Source: Streptomyces seoulensis (GTDB lineage: Bacteria; Actinomycetota; Actinomycetes; Streptomycetales; Streptomycetaceae). From it: a stretch of 64,000 nt of DNA. Within the stretch, counting starts at the first letter, position 1. Each line of letters starts with the position of its first letter. The position numbers and the translations under genes were made by a program. The stretch lies in assembly GCA_013364255.1 (NCBI GenBank), contig CP054936.1:5176853-5240852 (forward strand). The letters are read 5' to 3'. This document shows positions 26,947 to 34,679 of this stretch, one piece after another. The notes under the pieces were generated by a model, which ran no database searches, was not told the DNA's origin, and worked only from the letters and a program-made list of their open reading frames with translations.

Positions 26947-27104
26947 CGGAGGTGACCGCCGCGACGGTCGGGCTGACGCCCTTCCTGGTCCCGCTGGCCT
27001 CCGCGACGCTTCTCGTGACGGCCGGCACCTGGGTCCTGGTCCGCCGCGACCGCCGGCTCAGGGCGCACACCCTGCGCGGCGGGCCGCCCGGCGGGGAGGA
27101 CTGA
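26943..27104 (+). CDS. 53-residue single-pass membrane peptide coupled to the AAA+ ATPase
   Basis: A GTG at 26943 overlaps the ATPase stop (GTGA) and opens a 53-codon frame: VTEVTAATVGLTPF, then one hydrophobic helix (LVPLASATLLVTAGTWVLV), then a basic tail (RRDRRLRAHTLRGG) and TGA at 27102. Positive-inside charge places the C-terminus in the cytoplasm. The stop-start overlap, the regular helix and the GC-rich third positions support it as a real gene. It may anchor or regulate the ATPase/flotillin complex; no known family. Confidence 0.65.
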   Translation: MTEVTAATVGLTPFLVPLASATLLVTAGTWVLVRRDRRLRAHTLRGGPPGGED

Positions 27105-27138
27105 GCCAGGCCCCGCCCGCCGCCCCGGCCCTGCGGCC

Positions 27139-28053
27139 CTACCGCCACTCGGGCGCGCGCCCGGCGTTCCGTCCGTCGGCGTACTGCGGGGCCTCGGCGT
27201 ACTGCGGGGGCTGCGGGTGTTGCGGGTGCTGCGCGTACTCGGGATGCTGCGCGTACTCGGGGTGCTGCGCGTACTCGGGGTGCTGCGCGGGGCGCGGTGC
27301 GGTGTGTCCGGCGGCCTGACGCGGGATGCGGCCGAGTTCCATCGTGCGGTCCATGGCGTCCATGTCGGGCGCCGGCGCGGCGGTGTGCCGGGCGGGCGGC
27401 GCCGCGGGGAGCTGGGCGCGCGGCGCCGCGGTGAGCAGCGGGCGCAGCGCGCCGTCGCCCAGCCGCGACACCAGCGGCCGGCAGAACCGGCGGGCGGCGA
27501 GCACCACGATCAGCGACACCACGGTCCCGACCAGGGCGCCGACGCCCACGTCGTGCGGGTAGTGGGCGCCGACGTACACCCGGGAGGCGCCCATCGCGAC
27601 GGCGGCGAGCAGCGCGACCGAGCCCAGCCACCGGTTGACCAGGAACAGCGCCGCCACGAAGGCGAAGGCGACGGTGGTGTGGTTGCTGGGGAAGGCGTAG
27701 TCGTCCACCGGCGGGCACGCCTCGATGAGGAAGTCGTGCGGGAGGGCACGGCAGGGGCGCGGCTCCTGGAAGACGTCCTTGATCGCGGTGTTGGCGGCAT
27801 ACGCGATGATCACGGCGAACGGCGTGGCCAGCACCGTGGTCATCGCCGCGTTCCCCGCCCGCCGCGCCCGCCACCAGGCGGCGAGCAGGATCAGCACGAA
27901 GACGCCCATGCCGACGGAGGAGTACGCCGCCGCCGTCCCGTTCAGCCAGTGCGTGTGGCGGGCGAAGTCGGTGACGTCGGTGTAGAGGCCGCCGTCGATG
28001 GACGCGCCGTCGAGCGCAAGCGCGGGCGGGGAGGAAGTCGTCATCAGGTGCAT
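27139..28053 (-). CDS. PAP2-family membrane phosphatase with repeat tail
   Basis: It has five or six membrane helices with the PAP2 phosphatase signature: KDVFQEPRP (KxxxxxxRP), PSNHTT (PSGH variant with Asn for Gly) and SRVYVGAHYPHDV (SRxxxxxHxxxD). Likely substrates are phosphatidic acid or undecaprenyl/polyprenyl pyrophosphate at the outer membrane face. The last 80 residues are low complexity, with an AQHPEY hexapeptide repeated three to four times, encoded by 18-bp direct repeats at about 27230-27290. Starts at 28053 or 28044 (second ATG) are both possible. Convergent with the ATPase operon. Confidence 0.88.
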   Translation of the reverse strand: MHLMTTSSPPALALDGASIDGGLYTDVTDFARHTHWLNGTAAAYSSVGMGVFVLILLAAWWRARRAGNAAMTTVLATPFAVIIAYAANTAIKDVFQEPRPCRALPHDFLIEACPPVDDYAFPSNHTTVAFAFVAALFLVNRWLGSVALLAAVAMGASRVYVGAHYPHDVGVGALVGTVVSLIVVLAARRFCRPLVSRLGDGALRPLLTAAPRAQLPAAPPARHTAAPAPDMDAMDRTMELGRIPRQAAGHTAPRPAQHPEYAQHPEYAQHPEYAQHPQHPQPPQYAEAPQYADGRNAGRAPEWR

Positions 28054-28150
28054 CTCCGGGGCCGGGTCTCAGGTGCGGGAGCGCTGCGCGGGAACGCTCG
28101 TGGACGCAGAGGTGGAATCCTCGTGAAGTCAGTCTGTCCTATGGATGAAC

Positions 28151-28168
28151 GTCTACAGGTTGGTAGAC
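28151..28168. promoter_or_regulatory. Perfect palindrome upstream of the PAP2 gene
   Basis: GTCTACAGGTTGGTAGAC has exact 6-bp arms. It is about 100 bp upstream of the PAP2 start and could be a MerR- or TetR-type operator; the MerR-like gene next door is a candidate regulator. Confidence 0.45.
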
Positions 28169-28254
28169 GGTAGCAGCCGCCCCCGTGGTTGCCGGGCGGT
28201 CCGGGAGGAGACGGGGGTCACGAGGACGTGGCGCAGGCGCGGGCAGGACAGCGG

Positions 28255-28282
28255 ACAGGGCGGGTCCGAGGACCCGCCCTGT
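28255..28282 (-). terminator. Strong hairpin downstream of the MerR-like gene
   Basis: ACAGGGCGGGTCC and GGACCCGCCCTGT form 13-bp perfect arms around a 2-nt centre. It lies about 50 bp after the MerR-like stop; no T-run, as usual in Streptomyces. A 21-bp near-perfect direct repeat (GTGAGGCCCCGCCGTxCTCAG) lies between it and the stop. Confidence 0.75.
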
Positions 28283-28334
28283 GCAGAGGCCGTGAGGCCC
28301 CGCCGTACTCAGTTGCTGTGAGGCCCCGCCGTGC

Positions 28335-28688
28335 TCAGCCGCCGGACGGTGAGGTCGCGTCGTCGGCCGGCCTGCCCGCGGCGCGGCGGTACTCCGCGTT
28401 GATGCGCTGGGCCTCTTCCAGCTGGTCCTCAAGGATGACGATGCGGCAGGCGGCCTCGATCGGGGTGCCCTTGTCGACGAGTTCGCGGGCCCGGGCGGCG
28501 ATGCGCAGCTGGTAGCGGGAGTACCGGCGGTGGCCGCCCTCGGAGCGGAGCGGAGTGATCAGGCGGGCCTCGCCGAGGGCGCGCAGGAAGCCCGGCGTGG
28601 TGCCGAGCATCTCGGCGGCCCGGCCGATCGTGTACGCGGGATAGTCGTCGTCGTCCAGCCGATCGCTGAGCGGATTGCCTGCTGTCAT
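28335..28688 (-). CDS. MerR-like winged-helix transcription regulator
   Basis: The 117-residue protein has a MerR-type DNA-binding domain: YTIGRAAEMLGTTPGFLRALGEARLI and a wing with EGGHRRYSRYQL. A helix (RIAARARELVDKGTPIEAACRIVILEDQLEEAQRIN, in parts) is the dimerisation coil. There is no C-terminal effector domain, so it belongs with short MerR/BldC-type regulators. The tail is Ala/Asp-rich. It is encoded just beyond a DEAD-box helicase/cold-shock region and may regulate the neighbours or the PAP2 gene. Confidence 0.85.
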   Translation of the reverse strand: MTAGNPLSDRLDDDDYPAYTIGRAAEMLGTTPGFLRALGEARLITPLRSEGGHRRYSRYQLRIAARARELVDKGTPIEAACRIVILEDQLEEAQRINAEYRRAAGRPADDATSPSGG

Positions 28689-28817
28689 GTCACCTCGTTG
28701 CCCCGACGCGTCACAGGGCCCCGGCGCCGTACGGCACCAGGGCCCCGAGGGGAATTCAACACCATGCGTCGATCGGGCCGGGCGGGGAGGCGGCGGGCCT
28801 CCCCGGCCCCGAGCGGC

Positions 28818-29138
28818 TCAGGCGTCGGCGGCGCCCGGCCCGCCGAGCAGTTCCGACGCCGTCTGGAGCGGCGTCGGCGCGGGTGCGGCGGCGGCCTCGG
28901 CGTCGGGGTGCGGGTGGCAGGTGAAGCCGAGGCGGGTCATGGCCCGGATGACCTCGCCGCCGGAGAAGTCGCGGCGGTCCTGCCGGGTGATGACCTCGCC
29001 CACCTGCTTGACGGGGTAGCGGCGGCGGCCGATCGTCACGGACTCGGCCGTCACGGCCTCTGGCTTGACGCCCTTCATCGAGGCCAGCACCCCGTCCTTG
29101 GTCAGCTCGAACGGGTACCGGGCGATGACACAGCGCAT
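28818..29138 (-). CDS. SCO5918-like small conserved protein
   Basis: The 106-residue protein begins MRCVIARYPFELTKDGVLASMKG, with IGRRRYPVKQVGEVITRQDRRDFSGGEVIRAMTRLGFTC (in parts) as its conserved core and an Ala/Pro-rich tail. I recall this pattern from Streptomyces proteins located beside DEAD-box helicase and cold-shock genes, as here. Function unknown; basic and probably soluble, so an RNA-related role is possible by association. It sits 163 bp downstream of the helicase on the same strand. Confidence 0.75.
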   Translation of the reverse strand: MRCVIARYPFELTKDGVLASMKGVKPEAVTAESVTIGRRRYPVKQVGEVITRQDRRDFSGGEVIRAMTRLGFTCHPHPDAEAAAAPAPTPLQTASELLGGPGAADA

Positions 29139-29301
29139 GGTGCCTCACAGGGGGAGAGGGGAAGGGGACGACAGCAGTAAGGGGGGAGATCCGGGGCGGG
29201 CGGGGAAGCCCGGGAGCGAGGGCCGGCCGGCGGCCGGCGCCTGTCGCGACCGGCCGACGGCCGGAACGGAGCACGTGCCGGAACCGGCCCGGGCGGCCGG
29301 A

Positions 29302-30891
29302 CTAGGCGGCGGGGCTGACGCCGCCCTCGCGCCGTCCGCCGCGCCGGGCCGCGTCACCGGTGGACCGGTTGCGCCCCGCGCCGCCGCGGCGACCGCGGGC
29401 CGAGGAGGGCTTGGCACGGCGCTGGGGGCGTTCCGTGACCGGCTCCGCGATGATCACCGGGACGCCGGACGGAGCCTGGGCGCCGGTGATGCGGTTCAGC
29501 TCGCTGTCGCCCGCGCGCACCGGGGTGATCCGCGGTGTGATGCCGGCCGAGGCCATCAGCCGGCTCATGGCGCGGCGCTGGTCGGGGGTGACCAGGGTGA
29601 CCACGCTGCCGGACTCGCCGGCCCGGGCGGTACGGCCGCCGCGGTGCAGGTAGTCCTTGTGGTCGATGGGCGGATCGACGTTGACGACCAGGTCGAGGTT
29701 GTCGACGTGGATGCCGCGCGCCGCGACGTTGGTCGCCACCAGCACCGTCACCTGCCCGCTCTTGAACTGGGCGAGGGTGCGGTTGCGCTGCGGCTGGGAC
29801 TTGCCGCCGTGCAGTCCGGCCGCGCGGACGCCGCTCTTCAGCAGGTGCTTGGTCAGCCGGTCCACCGCGTGCTTGGTGTCCAGGAACATGATCACCCGGC
29901 CGTCGCGCGCCGCGATCTCGGTGGTCGTCTGGTGCTTGTCCGTGTCGTGCACGTGGAGCACGTGGTGTTCCATCGTGGTGACGGCGCCCGCCGAGGGGTC
30001 GACGGAGTGCACCACCGGGTCGTTCAGGTAGCGGCGCACCAGCAGGTCGATGTTGCGGTCCAGGGTGGCGGAGAACAGCAGTCGCTGCCCGCCGGGCTTC
30101 ACCTGGTCGAGCAGGGCGGTGACCTGGGGCATGAAGCCCATGTCGGCCATCTGGTCGGCCTCGTCCAGCACGGTGGTCTCGACGTCGTCCAGCCGGCAGT
30201 CGCCGCGGTCGATGAGGTCCTTGAGCCGGCCCGGCGTCGCCACGACGACCTCCGCGCCCCCGCGCAGCGCACTGGCCTGCCGGCCGATGGACATCCCGCC
30301 GACCACGGTGGCCGCGCGCAGCCCGACGGCGCGGGCGTACGGGGTGAGCGCGTCGGTGACCTGCTGGGCCAGCTCGCGGGTCGGCACCAGGACGAGGGCG
30401 AGCGGCTGGCGGGGCTCGGCGCGCCGGCCGGCCGTACGGGCCAGGAGGGCGAGGCCGAAGGCGAGGGTCTTGCCGGACCCGGTGCGGCCGCGGCCGAGCA
30501 CGTCACGGCCGGCCAGGGAGTTGGGCAGGGTGGCCGCCTGGATCGGGAACGGCTCGGTCACGCCCTCCCGGTCGAGGGCGGCCAGCAGCCGTTCCGGCAG
30601 GTCGAGTTCGGCGAACGAGGCGACCGCGGGCAGGGCCGGCGTGACCGTCTTCGGCAGCGCGAACTCGGCCGGCGCCGCGGCCGGACGTCCGCCGCCGGAG
30701 CCCTGGGTGCGGCGCGGTCGGCGCGACCCCCCGGAGCGGCTGCCGCCCGAGCCGCCCGTGCCGCCGGAGCCGCCGGAGCGACCCGAGCCGCCGGAGCGGC
30801 CGAAGCCGGAGCCGCCCGAGCCCGAGTTGCCGGAGCCGGTGCCGCCGGAGCCGGCGAAGGAGCGGCCGGTGCGGGTGCGATGACGATTCAT
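29302..30891 (-). CDS. DEAD-box ATP-dependent RNA helicase
   Basis: The 529-residue protein starts at ATG 30891 (AAGGAAGG upstream). A Gly/Ser/Arg-rich N-terminal tail (about 85 residues) precedes the helicase core. Core motifs are Q-motif PFPIQAATLP, Walker A GRTGSGKT, PTREL, VLDEADQM (DEAD), LLFSAT, and HRGGRTARAG (motif VI). The C-terminus is another basic RG-rich tail. Low-complexity RG tails on both sides suggest RNA annealing or phase-separation behaviour. Next to a cold-shock gene on the same strand, it probably remodels structured RNA in the cold. Confidence 0.93.
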   Translation of the reverse strand: MNRHRTRTGRSFAGSGGTGSGNSGSGGSGFGRSGGSGRSGGSGGTGGSGGSRSGGSRRPRRTQGSGGGRPAAAPAEFALPKTVTPALPAVASFAELDLPERLLAALDREGVTEPFPIQAATLPNSLAGRDVLGRGRTGSGKTLAFGLALLARTAGRRAEPRQPLALVLVPTRELAQQVTDALTPYARAVGLRAATVVGGMSIGRQASALRGGAEVVVATPGRLKDLIDRGDCRLDDVETTVLDEADQMADMGFMPQVTALLDQVKPGGQRLLFSATLDRNIDLLVRRYLNDPVVHSVDPSAGAVTTMEHHVLHVHDTDKHQTTTEIAARDGRVIMFLDTKHAVDRLTKHLLKSGVRAAGLHGGKSQPQRNRTLAQFKSGQVTVLVATNVAARGIHVDNLDLVVNVDPPIDHKDYLHRGGRTARAGESGSVVTLVTPDQRRAMSRLMASAGITPRITPVRAGDSELNRITGAQAPSGVPVIIAEPVTERPQRRAKPSSARGRRGGAGRNRSTGDAARRGGRREGGVSPAA

Positions 30892-31138
30892 ACGGAACCT
30901 TCCTTGATGCGACACGTATCCGCGACACGTATCAAGGAATTCCCGCAGCCAATCGAGCGGCGCAGAGAATCGCGAGAACGGGCCGAAGAGCGATGAGGCA
31001 GTGAAAAGACGAACGGTGGAACTAGAAACGACGAACGGTGGAACGGAGAACGGCGGAACGCCGAACGGAAAGCGGAGGAACGGCCCGGCGGCTGCCGGGG
31101 CGCCGTCCGGGCGCACGCGCTCCCTCGGAAACGCAGCG

Positions 31139-31174
31139 AGCTGGGGCCCGCACCCCACGGTGCGGGCCCCAGCT
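31139..31174 (-). terminator. Strong terminator after the cold-shock gene
   Basis: Sixteen-base perfect arms (AGCTGGGGCCCGCACC and its inverse) around a CCAC loop. It lies 30 bp past the cold-shock gene stop and about 250 bp before the helicase start, so the two genes are likely separate transcripts. Confidence 0.85.
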
Positions 31175-31203
31175 GCGAAAGTACGCGTCTGCGCCGATGA
31201 GCG

Positions 31204-31407
31204 TCAGGCGGGGACGATGTTCTCGGCCGTCGGGCCCTTCTGACCCTGACCGATGTCGAACGTCACCTTCTGGCCCTCAAGGAGCTCGCGGAAGCCCTGG
31301 GTGGCGATGTTCGAGTAGTGGGCGAAGACGTCGGGGCCGCCGCCGTCCTGCTCGATGAAGCCGAAGCCCTTTTCCGAGTTGAACCACTTCACGGTGCCGC
31401 TGGCCAT
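31204..31407 (-). CDS. Cold-shock domain protein (CspA family)
   Basis: The 67-residue protein is a single cold-shock domain: MASGTVKWFNSEKGFGFIEQ with RNP1 (KGFGFI) and RNP2 (VFAHYS) motifs. It binds single-stranded RNA/DNA. ATG at 31407 follows a GAAGGAGAAA ribosome site; the longer frame is not needed. The 5' region is long and may fold as a thermosensing leader. A strong terminator follows. Confidence 0.96.
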   Translation of the reverse strand: MASGTVKWFNSEKGFGFIEQDGGGPDVFAHYSNIATQGFRELLEGQKVTFDIGQGQKGPTAENIVPA

Positions 31408-31811
31408 GTTTTTCTCCTTCGGGACGGTGCTCGGAGTTCGCCCTGTGCGGACTCCGGTCGCCGAGATGATCAGCCCGTCGGAAAAACGTCCAGGCAACCA
31501 CTACTGCAACTGGCACCGACACTAACACGTCCGCCTCGCCCGTGCGTGATGATTAATTACGCTCCGTCGACCGGACCGGGAATATTCTGTGCGCGCCGCG
31601 TTGATTTCTTACCTCGCGACCACAGATATTGCTCCGCCCGCACCGCAGTGTCACCGCCGGGCGGGCCTGGCCGCACCGCCCTGACCTCCCACGACGCCCG
31701 TCGCGACGGCGACCGTCCCTCGCCCGGCGGCCAGGGCGCGGCCACCCGCCCCGGACCCGTACCGAGAGGAACACCACACCGCCCGAACAGCGCACCGCTA
31801 GGATCCGGGCC
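31408..31811. other. Divergent intergenic region between cold-shock and ECF sigma genes
   Basis: This 404-bp region includes an unusually AT-rich stretch near 31548-31640 (GATGATTAATTACG and GAATATTC) within GC-rich surroundings. It is likely to hold the cold-shock promoter with a long leader and the sigma-factor promoter. No gene is supported. Confidence 0.4.
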
Positions 31812-32756
31812 ATGGCCCTGACCGCGCACGACGTCGACCGGTTCGAGGCGTCCCGGCCCCGCCTGGCGGCCCTCGCCTACCGTCTCCTCGGCTCCGCGAG
31901 CGAGGCCGAGGACGCCGTGCAGGAAACCTTTCTGCGCTGGCAGGCGGCGGACGTCGGCCGCGTCGAGGTGCCCGAGGCGTGGCTGACGAAGGTCCTCACC
32001 AACCTGTGCCTGAACCAGCTCACCTCAGCCCGCGCGCGGCGCGAGACGTACGTGGGCCAGTGGCTGCCCGAACCGCTGCTGGCCGGCGACCCGATGCTCG
32101 GCCCCGCCGACCGCGCCGAACAGCGCGAGTCGGTCTCGTACGCGGTCATGGCCGTACTGGAGCGCCTCTCGCCGGGCGAGCGGGCGGTGTACGTGCTGCG
32201 GGAGGCGTTCGACTACCCGCACCGGGAGATCGCCGCCGTCCTCGACATCAGTGAGGCCGCCAGCCAGCAGACCTTCCACCGGGCCAAGAAGCACGTCGCG
32301 CAGGGCAGGACGCGTACCGAGATCGACGAGGCCGCCGCCCGGCGGATCGTCGAGGAGTTCCTCGCGGCGGCCACCAGCGGCCGCACCGAACCGCTCGTCG
32401 CGCTGCTCACCCGGGACGCGTTCGCCGTCGGCGACGGCGGCGGCAAGGTGCCGGCCCGCGCCAAGGCGTTCGAAGGCGCCCTCGCGGTCGCGAAGTTCAT
32501 GCGCGGCCTGTTCAAGCCCGGCAAGGCCAAGCAGGCCCTGGTCGGCGGCGTCCCCGAGGTCTACGCCACGACCGCCAACGGCGACCCCGCCGTGGTGGCG
32601 GTCGTCGACGGCCGGGTCGTCGGGGTGATCTGCCTGGAGGTCGTACCCGGGGGAATCGCCGCGTTCCGCAGCCAGGTCAACCCCGACAAGCTCGACCGCG
32701 CGACCCGCCGGTGGGCGGCCGCCGACCACGGGGAGCCGCTGTTCCGCGCGTTCTGA
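31812..32756 (+). CDS. sigJ: ECF41-type RNA polymerase sigma factor with SnoaL-like C-terminal domain
   Basis: The 314-residue protein has sigma region 2 (FEASRPRLAALAYRLLGSASEAEDAVQETFLRW) and region 4 (LSPGERAVYVLREAFDYPHREIAAVLDISEAASQQTFHRAKKHV, in parts). A roughly 100-residue NTF2/SnoaL-like extension follows. It carries the three hallmarks of ECF41: WLPEPL in the linker, DGGGK in the extension and NPDKL at the end. In this group the extension replaces an anti-sigma factor and controls activity. The target is usually the adjacent oxidoreductase or carboxymuconolactone decarboxylase gene; here a flavoprotein gene follows after 102 bp. Confidence 0.93.
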   Translation: MALTAHDVDRFEASRPRLAALAYRLLGSASEAEDAVQETFLRWQAADVGRVEVPEAWLTKVLTNLCLNQLTSARARRETYVGQWLPEPLLAGDPMLGPADRAEQRESVSYAVMAVLERLSPGERAVYVLREAFDYPHREIAAVLDISEAASQQTFHRAKKHVAQGRTRTEIDEAAARRIVEEFLAAATSGRTEPLVALLTRDAFAVGDGGGKVPARAKAFEGALAVAKFMRGLFKPGKAKQALVGGVPEVYATTANGDPAVVAVVDGRVVGVICLEVVPGGIAAFRSQVNPDKLDRATRRWAAADHGEPLFRAF

Positions 32757-32796
32757 CCCCTCCCGCGCCGATGTGACCTGCTTCACACCGCACTCC

Positions 32797-32803
32797 TGTC
32801 AGG
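32797..32803 (+). promoter_or_regulatory. Possible ECF41 -35 element (TGTCAGG) upstream of the flavoprotein gene
   Basis: ECF41 promoters have a TGTCA-like -35. TGTCAGG lies 56 bp before the flavoprotein start. The expected CGTC -10 at the usual spacing is not clearly present, so this is tentative. Confidence 0.3.
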
Positions 32804-32858
32804 AAACGGCGGGCCGCCCGGTTCAAGGGGCGAACCCGCTCAAGACAGGAGCCAGGAG

Positions 32859-34121
32859 ATGCAGAAGCACCGGATCATCGTCCTCGGAGCCGGATACACC
32901 GGAGCCGGCGCCGCCGGCCGCCTCGCCAGGCGGCTGCGCGGCGACGACGTCTCCCTCACCCTCGTCAACGCCGAACCCGACTTCGTCGAGCGCGTCCGGA
33001 TGCACCAGCTGGCGGCCGGCCAGGACCTCAGGCCCCGGCCCCTCACCGAGATGTTCGCGGGCACCGGCGTCGCCCTGCGGATCGCGAGGGTCACCGGCGT
33101 CGACGCCGACCGCAGGACGGTCACCGTCACCGCCCCCCACACGGCCACCGAGGCCCCCGCTGCCCCCGCTGCCACCGAGGCCACCGAGGAGCTGGAGTAC
33201 GACACCCTCGTCTACGCCCTCGGCAGCGGCTGGAACGGCCAGGACGTCCCGGGCGTCGCCGAGCACGCCCACGAGATCGCCAGCCGCGCCGGCGCGCTGC
33301 GGCTGCGCGAGCGCCTGGCCGCCCTGGGCGCCGGGGAACAGGTGCTCGTGGTCGGCGGCGGCCTCACCGGCGTGGAGGCCGCGACCGAGATCGCCGAGAC
33401 CCGCCCGGACCTGTCCGTCGCCCTCGCCGCGCGCGGCGGCCTCGGCGACTGGCTCTCGCCCAAGGCCGTCCGCCACCTGCGCGCGGTCCTCGACGGGCTC
33501 GGCATCACGGTGTACGAGGAGACCGACGTCGCCGCCGTGGCGGCCGACCACGTGACCACCGCCGACGGGACCGTCCTGCCGGCCGCGGTCACCGTGTGGA
33601 CCACCGGCTTCGCCGTCCACCCGATCGCCCGCGCGACCACCCTGGAACTCGCCGACACGGGCCAGATCGTGGTCGACGACACGATGCGCTCGCTCTCCCA
33701 CCCGGACGTGTACGTCATCGGCGACGCGGCCAGGGCGACGGGTCCCGGCGGCAAGCCGCTGCGGATGTCGTGCGCCTCGGGCGTCCCCGCCGCCTGGCAG
33801 GCCGCCGACGCCATCGCGGCCCGCCTGACCGGCGGCAAGCTCCCGAAGGCGTCGGTGCGCTACTTCAACCAGTGCGTCTCGCTGGGCCGCCGGGAGGGCC
33901 TGATCCAGTACGTCACCGCCGACGACCGCGCCGTCCGCGCCGCCCTGACCGGCCGCTTCGCCGCCGTCTACAAGGAACTGGTCTGCAAGGGCGCGGCCTG
34001 GGGCGTCGCCCACCCCACCCTCGGCCTGCCGACCCGCCGCCGCCCGGTCGTCGCGCACCGGCCGCCGCGGTCGGCGCAGCCCTCCGGGCCGGCCCCGGCG
34101 ACGGAGACATCGGCGGCCTGA
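32859..34121 (+). CDS. NDH-2-like FAD-dependent pyridine nucleotide oxidoreductase
   Basis: The 420-residue protein has an N-terminal FAD motif (IIVLGAGYTGAGAAGRLA), a second Rossmann motif for NAD(P)H (VLVVGGGLTGVEAATEIAE), the ATG motif-like VWTTGFAVHP, and the C-terminal FAD motif DVYVIGDAAR. It resembles type II NADH dehydrogenases and AIF-like reductases. The Ala/Pro/Glu-Ala insertion at about 85-105 and the basic tail are unusual. GGAG ribosome site upstream. Probably controlled by the ECF41 sigma factor next door. Confidence 0.88.
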   Translation: MQKHRIIVLGAGYTGAGAAGRLARRLRGDDVSLTLVNAEPDFVERVRMHQLAAGQDLRPRPLTEMFAGTGVALRIARVTGVDADRRTVTVTAPHTATEAPAAPAATEATEELEYDTLVYALGSGWNGQDVPGVAEHAHEIASRAGALRLRERLAALGAGEQVLVVGGGLTGVEAATEIAETRPDLSVALAARGGLGDWLSPKAVRHLRAVLDGLGITVYEETDVAAVAADHVTTADGTVLPAAVTVWTTGFAVHPIARATTLELADTGQIVVDDTMRSLSHPDVYVIGDAARATGPGGKPLRMSCASGVPAAWQAADAIAARLTGGKLPKASVRYFNQCVSLGRREGLIQYVTADDRAVRAALTGRFAAVYKELVCKGAAWGVAHPTLGLPTRRRPVVAHRPPRSAQPSGPAPATETSAA

Positions 34122-34234
34122 CGCCGGCCGCCGATGAGTTTTCGAACGCCCTCCGGTCCTACCCCGTGACACCGCGAAAGCCCGGGCGGCGTCTCCCCCC
34201 GAGCCCGGGCGCCCACACCAGGAAGGCCACCACC

Positions 34235-34456
34235 ATGACCGCGACCTCCTCCGCCCCCAAGGGCCCGGCCAGCTACTTCCCCGCCATCGAGAAGAAGTAC
34301 GGCCGCCCGATAGCGGAGTGGAAGACCCTGATCCGCAGCTCGCCGCTGGTCAAGCACATGGAGCTGGTCGCCTGGCTGAAGACGGAGCACGCGATGGGTC
34401 ACGGTCACGCCAACGCCCTGGTCGCCCACACCCTGGCGGAGCCGAAGGGGGAGTGA
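34235..34456 (+). CDS. DUF4287 domain small protein
   Basis: The 73-residue protein starts MTATSSAPKGPASYFPAIEKKYGRP and has the DUF4287 pattern (YFPAIEKKYGRPIxEWKxLI and HMELVAWLKTEHAMGHGHANALVAH, in parts). Such domains occur alone or fused to DUF5655 and are of unknown biochemical function. AGGAAGG lies 10 nt upstream of ATG. No obvious operon partner. Confidence 0.88.
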   Translation: MTATSSAPKGPASYFPAIEKKYGRPIAEWKTLIRSSPLVKHMELVAWLKTEHAMGHGHANALVAHTLAEPKGE

Positions 34457-34679
34457 CCCGCGGCGGACTCCGGCCCGGCCCGGGCCGTCACCCGGCCCGG
34501 GCCCGCCGCGCGATCTCCGTCCCCAACTCGCCTTGAGACTACTGGGCTTGCTGTTATATTCGGGCAGCTGTGCACGGGGGGCGGCCGGGGGGCCGGGCAC
34601 TTTTCGCAGTCGTCGACGCACGCCTGACCGGCGTCGCCATCCCGTCACGCCTTTTCCTTGAGAGGCCCAGGAGGCGACG

